Below are positions 47,946 through 59,080 of a DNA stretch of 64,000 nucleotides, one piece after another (position 1 is the stretch's first letter; each line of letters begins with the position of its first letter). The notes below the pieces were generated by a model. The model was given only the letters and a program-made list of their open reading frames with translations. It was not told where the DNA came from and ran no database searches. The DNA comes from Gaertneriomyces semiglobifer (Eukaryota; Chytridiomycota; Chytridiomycetes; Spizellomycetales; Spizellomycetaceae). The position numbers and the translations under genes were made by a program. The DNA lies in NCBI GenBank assembly GCA_025558075.1, contig JAHLKF010000014.1, positions 186,001 through 250,000 on the forward strand, read 5' to 3'.

Positions 47946-50406
47946 TCATTGGTTTGCCGCCAATATCTTGCCACCCAACGAATACATAAGCTCAATACCC
48001 TTCAATTCCCGAACCTTCACAAGAGCATCAGCTGATAACAAATGATTTTACCCATTAGGCGACATCGTTCACAGCAGCGGTGCAAGCGAGCAAGGACGTA
48101 CCACATTGGCAAAGTCGTGCGCACGCGATTGCCAAGTTCTTTTGCACAGGTGCGGCTGGTGCACGCCGTAACAGCTGGACTAGGCCAGATGTCAATCCAT
48201 GATCATGAAGCTGCCTGGCATGTTCCGCTTAATGGACAACTCAATTTAGCTTGAACTATGAGGGATATGAAGTGATATTGTCCTCACCTTTCTGGGCGCA
48301 CGCGCTTATGCAGAGCGCGAGGTTGCCGACTATTTTCCAATCACCATCATTGAGAGGGTCGCTTTTGAAACTATTCTTTTCAAGTACCGCTGTGTAGTGG
48401 AGAGCCATGCTCACAAGTAGAGCAAACCCTCCTTCACGCCGCCATTCCTCGACCTTAGTGCTGCCAGTTTCCAGCCACCATGCCAGTACAATCACTGCAC
48501 CACGTCTGGTTCCGGTTTCGCATTTGTCTTCTATTAACGATTTCATGGGAATCGTATCCCACCAACCGTCCAGAGCTTTCATCATCTCCGGATGCTGCTT
48601 CCCCAGCTTGGAGACCGACAAGATGGACGGTACGTGCGCTTCCAAATTGGCTGACGAGGAAAGGAATTTCACAAGATGGTGTGGTATGTCATGCGAACGA
48701 AGTAAGTGCGATGATATGGTGTTGACCGTCAAAAGGTTGTGGAACGTCGTCAATAAAGGGGTCAGAAGCTGGCTGGATTGTGGAAGGGAAGGGATCTTTG
48801 TCCAAATCGCCTGCATGAGCACCTCATGCAATCCTTGCGTGCTCGCGCCTGAAACAGCGACTACGGTGTCGATGTAATTGCACGATTGATGAGTGAGGTC
48901 TACGTCGGTGGCACTGATGAATGACGGCATCAGAGCTAGCAACTCTTTCTCTTCAATGCCCCAGTTGCGAGAGGTTGTCGTGGCTCCAGTTTTACTATGG
49001 CGCATCACATGCCACAGCATCTCCAAAAGATGTGATTGTACTGTGGGCCCAGTCTTAACTTCTGGTTGAGAGGTAGCCCCAAGGAACGCAAGAATGAAAC
49101 ATCCAATCTTTTTGCCTTCAATAGGCACGTCCAGAAGCGCTTCAACAAACTCAGGTGCGGTGCCTCCGCGTCCGAGGACAATAGCTGTGGCTTCAATAAC
49201 ATCCGCAGTTGGTCTTTGGGCTGCCAAAATAGTTTGCAATACATGCCCCAGGTACGGGGCTATATGCCGCCGATTCGCGGTAGAGGACATACACGCAGAT
49301 AAGATAGGTAAAACGTAATCCAGTGTACCAGTCGTCAATATCTGAGGATCCAGCAAATGCTCGAAACCACCCACTAGGCGGACTGCATCAGCAATCTCGG
49401 GCTTGTCGCGAATTAGCGCCGTGAGCAAGCGAACTTGCCCCACAGCTGGCGCATTCGATTTTCCTTTTATGCTGTCTTGGATCGCGGTTATTACTTCCTT
49501 AATCAGCCTCTCCACAACAACTGCGGAACCATCGCTCTTCAGCTCCCGTCGTAGTTGGTCGTCTCGTTGCTTGTCTTGCCATTCTCCCTCTATGGCTTGC
49601 CGAAGCTTCGCTATATCAGAAAGAGAAACGCCCGGATCGACCCGTGTAGACGATGGTAGCCGCTGGACTTCGCTGACGCGCTTTCGAACAACATGTAGAT
49701 CATCCAATGCTTTCTCGAATTCTTGTTTGCCGCGATATGCCTCGGCGCGTCTCCAGTAAGCCTTTATACAAGTGCTATCAATGTTCAGGGCAGCAGTGCA
49801 GTCATCTTCAGCGTGGGCGTACTCTTGGAGTTTGAGGTAGCAGAGTGCGCGATTGGTGTACAGAAGTGGATCAACATTAACCTTGGTTGGAAATAACCTC
49901 TCAAGCGTGGAGCTCAACTCGTCAACCTTTTCTACCGGGTGAAGGTACTTTTCAATGGCAGCAGTATACGCCTTTATTGCATCGGGAAAGTTGCGAGATT
50001 TGAAAAGGCTGTTACCGCGCACACGATCTGGTTCGGCTGACTTTCGTAATTTATCTGCCTTTTGCTGCTTCCAATCATTGGTGCCTGTGCTCCTCCGGCC
50101 TTTCGTGGTCTCCGCTGCTGGGGCGGCCTCACACTCTTCCGCGATCTTATCCCACTTTGCATAATCCAAGGACACTCTTTCCTTTAGTAGGCGTTCTGAT
50201 TTTACGCTATCCTTAGCATCGCAAGGTAGCTCAACCTCTTTCCCAGCTAGGATATCGTTCAGCTTCGACGCTATGAAGGTAACTTTTGGTAAGCATGATT
50301 GGGGTATGAATGTACAAGGCGAGCACGTACTGTATTCATCTACGAACTGTTCAAAGTCGTCGAGTTCGAAATTCAGTTGCCCTAGTGGATCGGTCGCAAT
50401 GGTCAT
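47946..50406 (-). CDS. TTC12-like TPR/armadillo protein (axonemal dynein assembly factor)
   Basis: Exons 50406..50331, 50282..48288, 48227..48102 and 48031..47946 give 760 aa (human TTC12 is 705). TPR units are clear at about residues 110-230: RVRGNSLFKSRNFPDAIKAYTAAIE, LYTNRALCYLKLQEYAHAEDDC and IKAYWRRAEAYRGKQEFEKAL. A long helical armadillo-like region follows. The C-terminal exons add VQKNLAIACARLCQ and VRELKGIELMYSLG, matching the TTC12 end; without them the protein would stop at a spurious tail. The 48-nt intron 50330..50283 is a multiple of three and stop-free, so that model is uncertain. In animals TTC12 is needed to preassemble dynein arms, suggesting a flagellated stage. Confidence 0.75.
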
Positions 50407-50723
50407 CGTTAGCACTTTTCGATTCTATCTCAGTTCAGAATGGAACTTACAGCGCTCTGCCCTCTGGATAGAAGTGCTGGCTACTTTTTGCTGCGCAGCC
50501 CTTGCCACGACGCGCCTGGCGTGGCCTTCGCGAAAGGATGGTTAGAGTGTGGAACTGAGGACGACCGAACTGCTTTGAGGACAATGAATGCACAACAGAC
50601 GAAGCAAAACGAGACAGAGTGCGAGAGCAGACACTATCCGCCATGTTCACAAAACTAGCAATTGTATTTACAAAAGGTCCAAAATCTTTTTAACCTGCCC
50701 TCAACGCTTCGTCGATGCGGTTA

Positions 50724-51169
50724 TCACTCCTTGTTTCCACCACGGGCCTGGCCCCCCTTCTTCCCGGCAGCAGAAGCTTCTTCGGATGTGAATTCATGGG
50801 CTTTTGAAAGGAAGAATAGAGGTATTAACGATTAGATATGGTGTCGAGACTTGACTAAGTATAAATGTCACGGATACACCTACCATGACCAGAGGCATGT
50901 GCAGCCTTTCCACCCATACTAGCGATTTCACGTTGCTTCTCAGGGTCCATGGAAGCGAAACCTCCAGAGTGTGATGCTTGACCACCCTTGGACGCAATGG
51001 CGCGCACTTCTTCCTTAGGACGGTTGGCAAAGTTGCCGGGGTTGTTGCTAGCGTTGCTGCCTCCTCCGTGAGAATGAGAAGCGTGACCGCCCTTGGCAGC
51101 GATTTCGCGTACTTCTTCCTTGGGGCGGTTGGCGAAGTTGCCAGGGTTGGTGTTTCCAGTAGAAGACAT
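50724..51169 (-). CDS. KGG-repeat stress-induced hydrophilic protein
   Basis: Exons 51169..50884 and 50800..50724 give 120 aa. Repeats are visible: NPGNFANRPKEEVREIAAKGG twice, then GGFASMDPEKQREIASMGGKAAH, and a final SAAGKKGGQARGGNKE. These match the KGG/GsiB-type stress-protein repeat (Pfam PF10685), found in bacteria and fungi (con-10-like), and linked to desiccation, glucose or general stress. The protein is Gly/Asn/Lys-rich with no hydrophobic core, so it is probably soluble and disordered. A related protein lies at 52697..53050. Confidence 0.88.
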
Positions 51170-52045
51170 TTTAGTTTGTTCTGCGATTCAGATGTGAAAG
51201 TATTGTGTTGGTGTTGTTCTTTACTTGATCGTTCGTTGTGGAAGGTAGGGAAAGCAAATGAGATGGGCTCAATTTATGCTTTTTCCAGCAAGTATGTGAA
51301 CTGACAGGGGCCACCCGATCTTGGGGGTCGTATAATGACCGCCACAGTGTGCAGCACCGCATCACTGATCCCTTCGCCTCGACAATGAAAATTAACGCCG
51401 TCGCCGATCTAGTGTCATGATCTCTTGTTTGGTTGCAAGAGTCAAACAAGGTAAGTCTAATAATTACGCCATGTCCACGTTTCCTTTGAGATCTTTGACC
51501 TTTACCGCGCGCGGCGCGGAACAAGAAGCTCGTCGGCACGGAAGTCATCATCACCACAACATTCTGGGGCAATATCATGATTTGGGTGGAGTTTTGGGAA
51601 GGTACGCTCGCAAAACGATGACTTGGGCGGAGCCTGCACAATTACAACGCGGAAACATGACGATGGCCTTGTTGGGTTGTGACGACGTGGCTGGTGCCCA
51701 ACACATTGACAGCTCCGGGGAAATGGGCGTGCGGCGAGAGCATTGACCACAAGTGTGGTGCGTCGGGAAAGCATTACTGGATCGTTTATTGAGAAGGGCC
51801 GTGGATCGCTGCGCCTCAGTTGGTTGCCTGAAGCACGACCTGCCATCCACGTCATTAGTGGATCATCTTGTCGCGAGGTGGCCTGGACCAGTGGTAATGG
51901 TGAGCGAACGCCTGGAAAACATAAGAACTGATGGCCCCAAGCGTCGATGACCGCTGCTCAACCTCAAGCGATTTGAACCTAACCTTTTCAATCGACCACT
52001 TGATCCACTTCACGACCGAGAAACAAGCGCTACAGAAAATCAAAG
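51170..52045. other. Divergent intergenic region of two small stress-type genes
   Basis: About 875 bases, presumably with the promoters of the genes starting at 51169 (minus) and 52046 (plus). An AGGGG pentamer (fungal STRE core) lies at 51306..51310, but five bases occur often by chance. Frames of 91-156 codons on both strands overlap one another and lack domains. Confidence 0.4.
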
Positions 52046-52409
52046 ATGCCTGCTCCCAAGAACCCTTCTCACGCTGGATCTGGCGGCTACCCTTACGAAG
52101 AGGCTACTCCCACTTTGGCAGTAGAGCGCGAGGATCCTGACCAGATCGCGCAGTTCGACAAGGAGTTCAAAGACGAAGCCGAAACTGGCGAGCACCCGAA
52201 CGATTTTGGTACGGGCGCCAAGTTCGGATTTGCTAGCGACAACTACCCGAACGAGAAACACGTACGTACTCTTACAGTCCAGTGATCTGCTTTGGTGCAT
52301 GCCGACTCACAACCTTCTTTTGCAGTCTGATATCTCCAGAAAGGGCGGCGAGAACTCTGGTCCCAGCCGAGCCAAACCCACCCCTAACCCACATGGCAAC
52401 TTGGAATAA
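52046..52409 (+). CDS. Small hydrophilic protein of unknown function
   Basis: Exons 52046..52261 and 52326..52409 (GTACGT donor, TTGCAG acceptor) give 99 aa. It is almost free of hydrophobic stretches and rich in Gly, Asp, Glu, Pro and Asn (GYPYEEATPTLAVERED; FGTGAKFGFASDNYPNE). A short SRKGGENSGPSR element recalls the neighbouring KGG proteins. I recognise no named family. Its composition and position between two KGG-repeat genes suggest a stress or dormancy role; that is inference. Confidence 0.7.
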
Positions 52410-52696
52410 ACAATATGACCTCTAAAAGGAGCGTCTTTTTTGGGTGCTAGTTTTGTACGATAGGCACTGTCTGCAGTAAATACATTTTTTGATGCATGTC
52501 ATTGTTTGTCGTCTTCATCGGTTGTTCATGTGCATTCTCACACCCGACTGTCAGTTGCCCGTTATTAGCGGCGGTTTCGAACGGTTGAGCACATCAATTA
52601 AAACATCAGATCGTACGCACGAGAAACATAAGAGATACACATCTGTCTTTTATTGGGTCTGGTGTACTGTACATCATTTGGTTGTTCTCACGCTAT

Positions 52697-53050
52697 TTAT
52701 TTCGTGGTCATGTTTCCGCCCCGACTGGCCAATTCCTTCTGATACTCTGGATCCTTCTCCTTCAACGTCGCAAAACCTTGGCGACCCTCATAAGTAATAA
52801 CATCATCCTTGCTGGTGGCCGCCTGGCTGACAGGCGGTTCCTTATCGGTCATATCCACCTTTGACCGTGTGTTCTGCGCTGGCGAAGAATACCCAGTTTC
52901 CTCAGTGTTTCCGGGTTGTGTGTAGGTAGCGTTGGGGTCGGCTTGCTCTACAGGTGCTGCCCGGGACTGAGCAGATGCGTTCGCGCCTTTCTGGGCAATG
53001 TCGTGCTGTTGCTCAGAATCCATGGAAGCGAAGCCGCGGTTGGAAGACAT
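52697..53050 (-). CDS. KGG-type stress protein with divergent repeats
   Basis: Single exon, 117 aa. The N-terminus RGFASMDSEQQHDIAQKGANAS is a degenerate KGG repeat. A second, weaker one sits at the C-terminus (GFATLKEKDPEYQKELASRGGN). Between them is a disordered Ser/Thr/Pro/Asp-rich linker. It resembles the C-terminal repeat of the gene at 50.7-51.2 kb, so the two probably arose by duplication. A TGACGTCA palindrome lies 131 bases before its ATG. Role inferred: abundant stress-protective protein. Confidence 0.8.
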   Translation of the reverse strand: MSSNRGFASMDSEQQHDIAQKGANASAQSRAAPVEQADPNATYTQPGNTEETGYSSPAQNTRSKVDMTDKEPPVSQAATSKDDVITYEGRQGFATLKEKDPEYQKELASRGGNMTTK

Positions 53051-53909
53051 GGTGTTTGCTTTGACTTTGTGTATGTTGCTGTTGCTTGAAATGCTTATGC
53101 CAGTTACGTTGATGATGCGAATCTTGAGAGGCTGCAGCGACGGTCCTTCATTGTGCTTTTATAGACCTCCACCGTCCCAGTGACGTCAAAATGCAGGTTG
53201 AAAGTCCACTCTGATCCAATGGTGCACTCTTGAAAGGCTGTGATGACTCGGCGATCGAGACATTCCTCCAGATTCCCTGGGCATTGTCAATCACTCTTTG
53301 ACTGCACGGTTGATGTCACATTCGCGATATAAGGGACATTCTTGTGACGTTTGCCGCCAGGATCCATGTCTTCACGACCAACTCATGCGGAACCGGAAGC
53401 CACTCACAATCACTTCTGTTTAGCCATACCTGTTGCGTTCATGTGTAGTTTTCAAGCATGTGTGCAGGTCTGCACGTCGCCAATAAATTTCGAACTTTCA
53501 AATAGGTCTGAAGAGAGCATACTTTCCGCTCCATAGAACACCTTTCTGCTCTATACATGAATTTCGTGAATGGGAAGCGGAATAGGCGCAGTAATGTTAT
53601 TTTTTGAAAGCTGGAGATGTTCCCGTTGGATAAGTAAGGTGCACCGTCGATAAGATATAGAACTTATAGAAGTTGGACGAGCATGTTGCCTTATGAATAT
53701 TAGGTATTCACATCTATTCCGGCCGATATCAAGCAAAACACTATTCGGCATGCATTTTCCAACCGGGTTTGGTTTTGTACAAAAGGCCGGCCTCCCTGCT
53801 ACCACAGTATACGGCAACAGAAAAATGATCAAGCAAGTCGCATACACCTCAGCTGGACTCGCTGATCGTGCATCTTCTTGTAAACATGCCACTCCGAACA
53901 GCATTCGTT
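53051..53909. other. Intergenic region, mostly without features
   Basis: About 860 bases between the KGG-type gene start and the Ras stop. Apart from the TGACGTCA palindrome at 53181..53188 I see nothing supported. A 120-codon minus-strand frame (53551..53913) lies in the Ras 3' flank and lacks a domain. Confidence 0.5.
53181..53188. promoter_or_regulatory. TGACGTCA palindrome (CRE/ATF-type site)
   Basis: A perfect 8-bp CRE sits 131 bases upstream of the ATG of the KGG-type stress gene (minus strand). Stress-responsive bZIP factors of the Atf1/CREB class bind this sequence in fungi and animals. A TGACGT half-site also occurs near 53345. About one such palindrome is expected by chance in a window this size, so position is the main argument. 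Confidence 0.4.
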
Positions 53910-54574
53910 TCACATTATTAGGCAGCGTCCTCCCTTCTTCCTTTTGACAGCACCGCTACCTCCAGGTAAACCCTTGCCATCATCTCGAATAGCTCTGACA
54001 AGTGAATAGAACGCCTCTTCTACATTAATCTTTTGCCGAGCACTAGTTTCCATAAAGCGGCACTTGAACTGTTTCGCCAAATCTCGGCCTTCATGTGTTC
54101 CCACCACCCTTTCCGGCTCCAAATCGCACTTATTCCCCACCAAAACAACCGGAAAACTCTCCCGATCTTTTACCCGCAGGATTTGCTCCCAGAAGCCTCG
54201 AACCTCATCAAACGATTCACGTTGACAGATACTGTACACCAAGAGAAACCCCTCCCCACTTCGCATGTATTGCTCACGCATGGCAGAATATTCTTCTTGT
54301 CCTGCCGTGTCGAGCACATCTAGAATCGCTGTATCTCCGTCAATGACGCATTGTTTCCGGTAACTGTCTTCGATTGTCGGATCATACTCGTCAATAAACT
54401 GGGACTGGATAAACTGGATGGTTAAGGCCGACTACAAAAGTTGCAAACTATTAGCCTTACATACTCGGAGAACCGTCGAATCATTGAGACACTTTTTTTG
54501 GTCCTTACCTTCCCTACACCACCACCACCCACAACGACAATCTTATATTCCCGTACTAGGTTCCCTCGTGACAT
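53910..54574 (-). CDS. Ras-family small GTPase
   Basis: Exons 54574..54509 and 54431..53910 give 195 aa. All G motifs are present: [14 protein letters not shown] (P-loop, with Gly where mammalian Ras has Ala11), effector loop [17 protein letters not shown] (catalytic Gln kept), NKCD and ETSA. A basic stretch (KRKKGGR) precedes the CAAX box CLIM, so the protein should be prenylated and membrane-bound. No upstream cysteine for palmitoylation is obvious in the tail. The effector loop places it with Ras proper rather than Rho or Rab. It probably acts in growth or cAMP/MAPK signalling. Confidence 0.93.
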
Positions 54575-55131
54575 TGTAATCTATGTGCTCCACACCAAGC
54601 TTCACTTCCCAGAAGCGTAAGGTCGCTATCAACGCACACAGCCTGTTTACAAACGCAAAGCGTAGGCCGTTTTTACTTGAACCTTCGACACTCGGTTGAT
54701 GCGTGGTAAACAGAGCGGCGGAAAACCCCAGGGCGGCAAAGTGAAGCTAGATGTCAACACAGAACCTGATTGTCCAAGAAGCATAAATAGCTTACTGTTA
54801 CTATTTGAATCACACGCGTTTTTTGCAGACTGACGGCCAACCAACCTGATAGCGAACGGATTCCCGAAACGTCCGAAAGAGAACGCCTACGGCTCACACT
54901 TGTGTTAAGAAGGTCGCAATGCTGCGCAGATACTCGATTAAAGTGCGCTCGGTTGAGCAGTGCTGAGAGTGCAAACTGGTTACGCTGACGGTAGGAGTTT
55001 CTGCTTACGTCATCTCGAAAACGAGGTCGTGGGACGCGACAAGGTTTTTAGTGCAAAAGAGCTTGAGAGCTCCAGATTTACAGTGCTACTTTACATAATT
55101 TCAACATGGCCCACATGATTTTCGTTGATTC
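54575..55131. other. Intergenic, nothing recognised
   Basis: About 560 bases between the Ras start and the stop of the histidine kinase gene (both minus strand). It should hold the Ras promoter. A 65-codon frame has no support. Confidence 0.5.
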
Positions 55132-57768
55132 CTAATCACCGTCTCCTATGGCGTTACAGACCTTTTCTATCAGCGCACTTTTGCTGAAGGGTTTTGATAA
55201 ATAATCATTCATTCCCGCACTCAGGCACGAATCGCGGTCCGTTGAAAAGGCATTCGCCGTCAAGCCAATGATATAAACGGGCTTGTATTCAGGGTGGGTG
55301 CTTCGACGCGACTCTTCCCATGCACGGATGCGTTGTACGGCTTCAAGGCCATCCATTACTGGCATGTTCAGGTCGCACAGCATCACGTCTATCTGGTCTC
55401 CTTTGAGAAGAACTGGCGGAGGCTGAGATATCGTCGTTCCTAGCAGTGTGTTGAGCGTCGCGCTTCTTGTGAATTTTGGATCTGTAACGGGTGCACCGGT
55501 CACAAATTCCACCGCTTCCAAGCCGTTATTGGCGACTTCCACTGTGGCATACTCTCGCAGCATCCGTCTTATCAGCTGCTGGGTAACGCAGTTATCCTCC
55601 GTGACCAATAGCCGCAGCTTGCGCTTGGGTATACGTATCGTAGGCACTACGATTGACGGCGGGGGCTCCACAGGAGCCAAGGGAAAAATGAAGTTGACTA
55701 CGAAGGTAGAGCCAACTCCTTCTTGCGAGCTCACGCTGATGGTTCCTCGCATTGCGGTCACGAGAGATTTGACGATAGATAAACCGAGACCAGTACCTCC
55801 AAATCGTCGTGACGTAGTAGCATCTGCCTGCATGAACGGCTTGAACAGCCTCTGCAGTACCTCCTCCGGCATACCGATTCCCGAATCTGCCACGGTGATT
55901 TGAACCTCAACCTCGCCATCGTCATTGATGCGATGGCTATTCCGAATGTTGACCGTGCCTTTCTCGGGAGTGAATTTGATCGCATTGTTGATGAGATTCA
56001 TCAATATCTGCTTCATCCGCATCCCGTCCGAGATAAACAAAGGACCGTTGTACGGCTCAAATATCATATCCACGTCTTTTCCCATATTGGAGACAATCGC
56101 ACGGATATCCAGTAGTATTTCTTGCAAATGGGTTGGCCGGGCCTCCAGATCTATTCTGTTGGCGCTCAGCTTCGAATAGTCTAAAATATCATTGATCAAA
56201 GCCAAAAGGGATACGGCTCCCTTTCGTGCAGTCGACACATATTCTCGTTGTATGTCGTCAAGCGGCGTCTCCTCCATGAGCTCAACGTGGCCGATGATGG
56301 ACGTAAGGGGCGTGCGAAGCTCGTGAGACATCGTACTCAGGCTAGAAACGACAAGAGATCAGTCGACGGAATCACCAAAAACAAGTGCCTGAAGTAACAA
56401 CTCACAAATTGTCTTTGTGTCTTGATTCTGTCAAAGCAGCTTCTTTCGCGCGAATCAATTCCAACTCTTGTTGTACGCGATCGGTAATGTCCTGGGCAGT
56501 TCCACGCAAGCTGAGCACCACCGACGACTTGGGCGCTTTGACAGGCTTCACGTACACCTGAACATACGTTTCGCGGCGATCCACTTCACGGTATATTCGC
56601 TGAACGCAATGAAACGGCTGACCATCCTCAATGGCAGCAGTCATCCGCGAATGCATCGAAGCAAGGTCCTCAGCAGCTATGCAGGCAGTATACCTAGAGA
56701 ATGGAAAAGATATACTTGTAAAATCGGTGTTCGGCGGCAGCAACTTTGAATATGCAATTCGCGGGTATCGCGATGAAGCGGAGGATAGGCTGGGGTCCAC
56801 TGATGGTGGTGCCGCACGAGAAGAATGCGGACTATTCGTTGGAGTGGGCGTAAGCGCTCTGTCGGACGATCTCAAAATGCCTCTCGCGCCTTGTACATTT
56901 TCTTCCCGAGCTTCCGGAAGAAGGGACTCATTCTCATCATGAATGTCATCGTCATGCAATGAATCAATGGTCAACGTAGAAATTCTGTTGAGCCCATGAT
57001 CAAAAACACCCAAATGAATGCCAAAAACGTTCAACCACTCTTCACTGGCAAAAATCATAAGTTTGTCCGGTTCGTATTCGGTTAAACAGCTGTTTTCGTT
57101 GGAGTGAATTTCCCACGAACCCAGATGGGTGATCGCTTGGGCTTGCGCAAAAAGATCACGCTGCTTTTCAATCAAGGCTCCCTTTTCCGAAAAATCGTCT
57201 ATAGCTTTTACACTGTAGCTGAAGACTACTGGGCTGCACAAGGCAGTCACAAGCGATACAGCCGCAGTAAAGTATCTACGAACAGGTTGCTTTTAGCAGT
57301 TCCCCGGAAACAACATATGCGGCACGGGTCGTACCTGATAATATACACAACAATCTCTGGACCTGATTCGCCCACAGACGCATCAATAAAATGTCCTAGC
57401 CCGCATGCCAGGATGAAAGCAACAAATAAACCACCCACACATCTTTGCTGTACAGTAGTAGACGGTAGCCGCAACACGAAGAAAGCCAGCTCAATCGGAA
57501 TGGCGCAATAACTTAGTCCGATCACAATATCTGCCACCGGTATCGATCGCCGCCAATGGACCTTTCCAGGGTGTCGCATCGGGTTCCGCGCATGTAACTC
57601 TTCTGGGACTTCTGTGGAATTGGTAGCCGGGATCGGGGCAGCCCAAACGAGTAAACAGCTGTACAAGAGCACCAGCAGAAAGGAAGCATATAGACGCCCG
57701 GCGGTGACGAGCCTCTTAGTCTGGAGTGACTGCCTCCACGTAAAGATTTTGTAGTAATTAAATGCCAT
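55132..57768 (-). CDS. Ethylene-receptor-like hybrid histidine kinase
   Basis: Exons 57768..57335, 57275..56406 and 56341..55132 give 837 aa. A signal-anchor-like segment (about 25-45) is followed by three helices like plant ETR1's binding domain: ADIVIGLSYCAIPIELAFFV, FVAFILACGLGHFI and YFTAAVSLVTALCSP. Every key ETR1 residue has a match: Asp80, Tyr87, Ile90-Pro91, Phe118, Cys122 and His126 (the copper ligands are Cys and His). A PAS-like region with a ~100-residue disordered insert follows (LGSWEIHSNE; VQRIYREVDRRETYVQVYVKPV). Then come HisKA with His441 in MSHELRTP, the ATPase (Asn554, DSGIGM, GGTGLGLSI) and a receiver with Asp758 and Lys818. No GAF domain is seen, unlike plant ETR1. Ethylene or another small ligand is inferred. 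Confidence 0.9.
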
Positions 57769-58671
57769 GTTGTGTGCGTCATGCAGTATTCGTCCAGATT
57801 CCACTCATACTGAGGTCGCTGACCGCAACTTTCACAAAAGGTTCGCGGTTGAACTAACAAGTTGAAAAGGGCTTTTATCTAAGCATGAGTGTGTTCCATG
57901 ATGATGGTTCAAAAGGCACTCACCAGAGGTTGGACCAGTATGCAGGGTGACCAATTCACACTGATCTTCCCGTACTGTTGAAAAAGTAAGATGCTTGAGC
58001 ATGATGATGTCTGCATTTCCAGTTGAACCAAAGGTGGCAACACGGGGGATCTACCTTAATGTTAAACTTGACCAGACTGTGTAGCGTTGACGCCGACCGT
58101 CGATTGACAAGCGCAAGCCCTCTTGCAACGACTTCCCCATAGAATGTTTGAGGCTAGCTTGAAAGCCCTCCATTCCTTCCCCACCCACCCACTTGCGTCC
58201 TATTTGTGGGGCACTCAGCATATTCGTCCCAATCGGGCTGGTGTCCCATTGGTGAATACCCATGATGAGCGGGCTTTTTTTGGCTCACCAGGAATTGATC
58301 CCAACAAAATAGCCAACACTTTGCCAAACCGCGTGCGCGTTTCTTTTGGTCTAGATCTGCGATGGAAGCAGCACAGCAATGAACTATTATGACACATGGG
58401 TACGCCCATATCAACTGGATTATACACTGTGCAAATTCTTTATTACAGAAATTATACATTGAACTGCATGTTTTGTCCGGACGCAGTTCAACTCCGGAAA
58501 ATGTGTACAAGAAACATCAAACTATATACTATAAAGGTCGGTCGCTAAATGGCTTTTAAAGACGCAGTCCCGATGTTTTTATCTGTCCGTTATCCAGCAT
58601 GAACAAAAGTTTTCGAGAAAGGCGCGACCAGCGTCCCAAATGAATAAATTAAAACCGTGTCCGCTTTCCAT
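57769..58671. other. Intergenic, nothing recognised
   Basis: About 900 bases upstream of the histidine kinase ATG and downstream of the stop of the small gene on the same strand. Frames on both strands up to 118 codons have no domain or splice support. A 5' non-coding exon of the kinase is possible: an AG sits shortly upstream of the ATG. Confidence 0.4.
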
Positions 58672-59080
58672 CTAGACTCCACAGATACCCGTTACGCGAG
58701 CATGCTTTTCATCGACTTCCATCATTTCTTCAGAGGGCGGGCAGCGGGGAGGAGGAGCGTACCAGGGTCCAGCCATGGACGGAAGATGCTGTTGTTGGGG
58801 AATGTGGACGGGCGCGGATACAGACTGATCGTTGTGTAACTGTGCTAGCATAGCCAGGTGGTTCGACGACAAGATCTGCTCTCGTGTGTATATAACGCGG
58901 GTGCTAGTAGAGCTGCGCTTGGCCATCTGTTTACACAAAGGTCAGGCATGGCAATCCAGTCCAGATGCGGCAAATCCATACACCTACTTGATATTCCTCC
59001 AAAGCCATGTCCTCTGGCTTTCGCTTTTTGCTGTTGATAGCGGCGGCAGCCACTGGTCTGAACATTTGCGATGTTGTCAT
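58672..59080 (-). CDS. Small protein of unknown function
   Basis: Exons 59080..58988 and 58926..58672 (GTAGGT donor, AAACAG acceptor) give 115 aa. The N-terminus contains a basic KKRKPED cluster that could be a nuclear signal. The middle is helical (REQILSSNHLAMLAQLHNDQ), followed by a Pro/Gln-rich stretch and an acidic EEMMEVDEKH. No family is recognised. The ATG chosen (MTTSQMF) is the nearest to the ordered part; upstream in-frame starts exist. Confidence 0.5.

Noticed and set aside
51171..51855. Overlapping frames on both strands between the stress genes
   Set aside because: Mutually overlapping, no domain, no clear start; best treated as intergenic.
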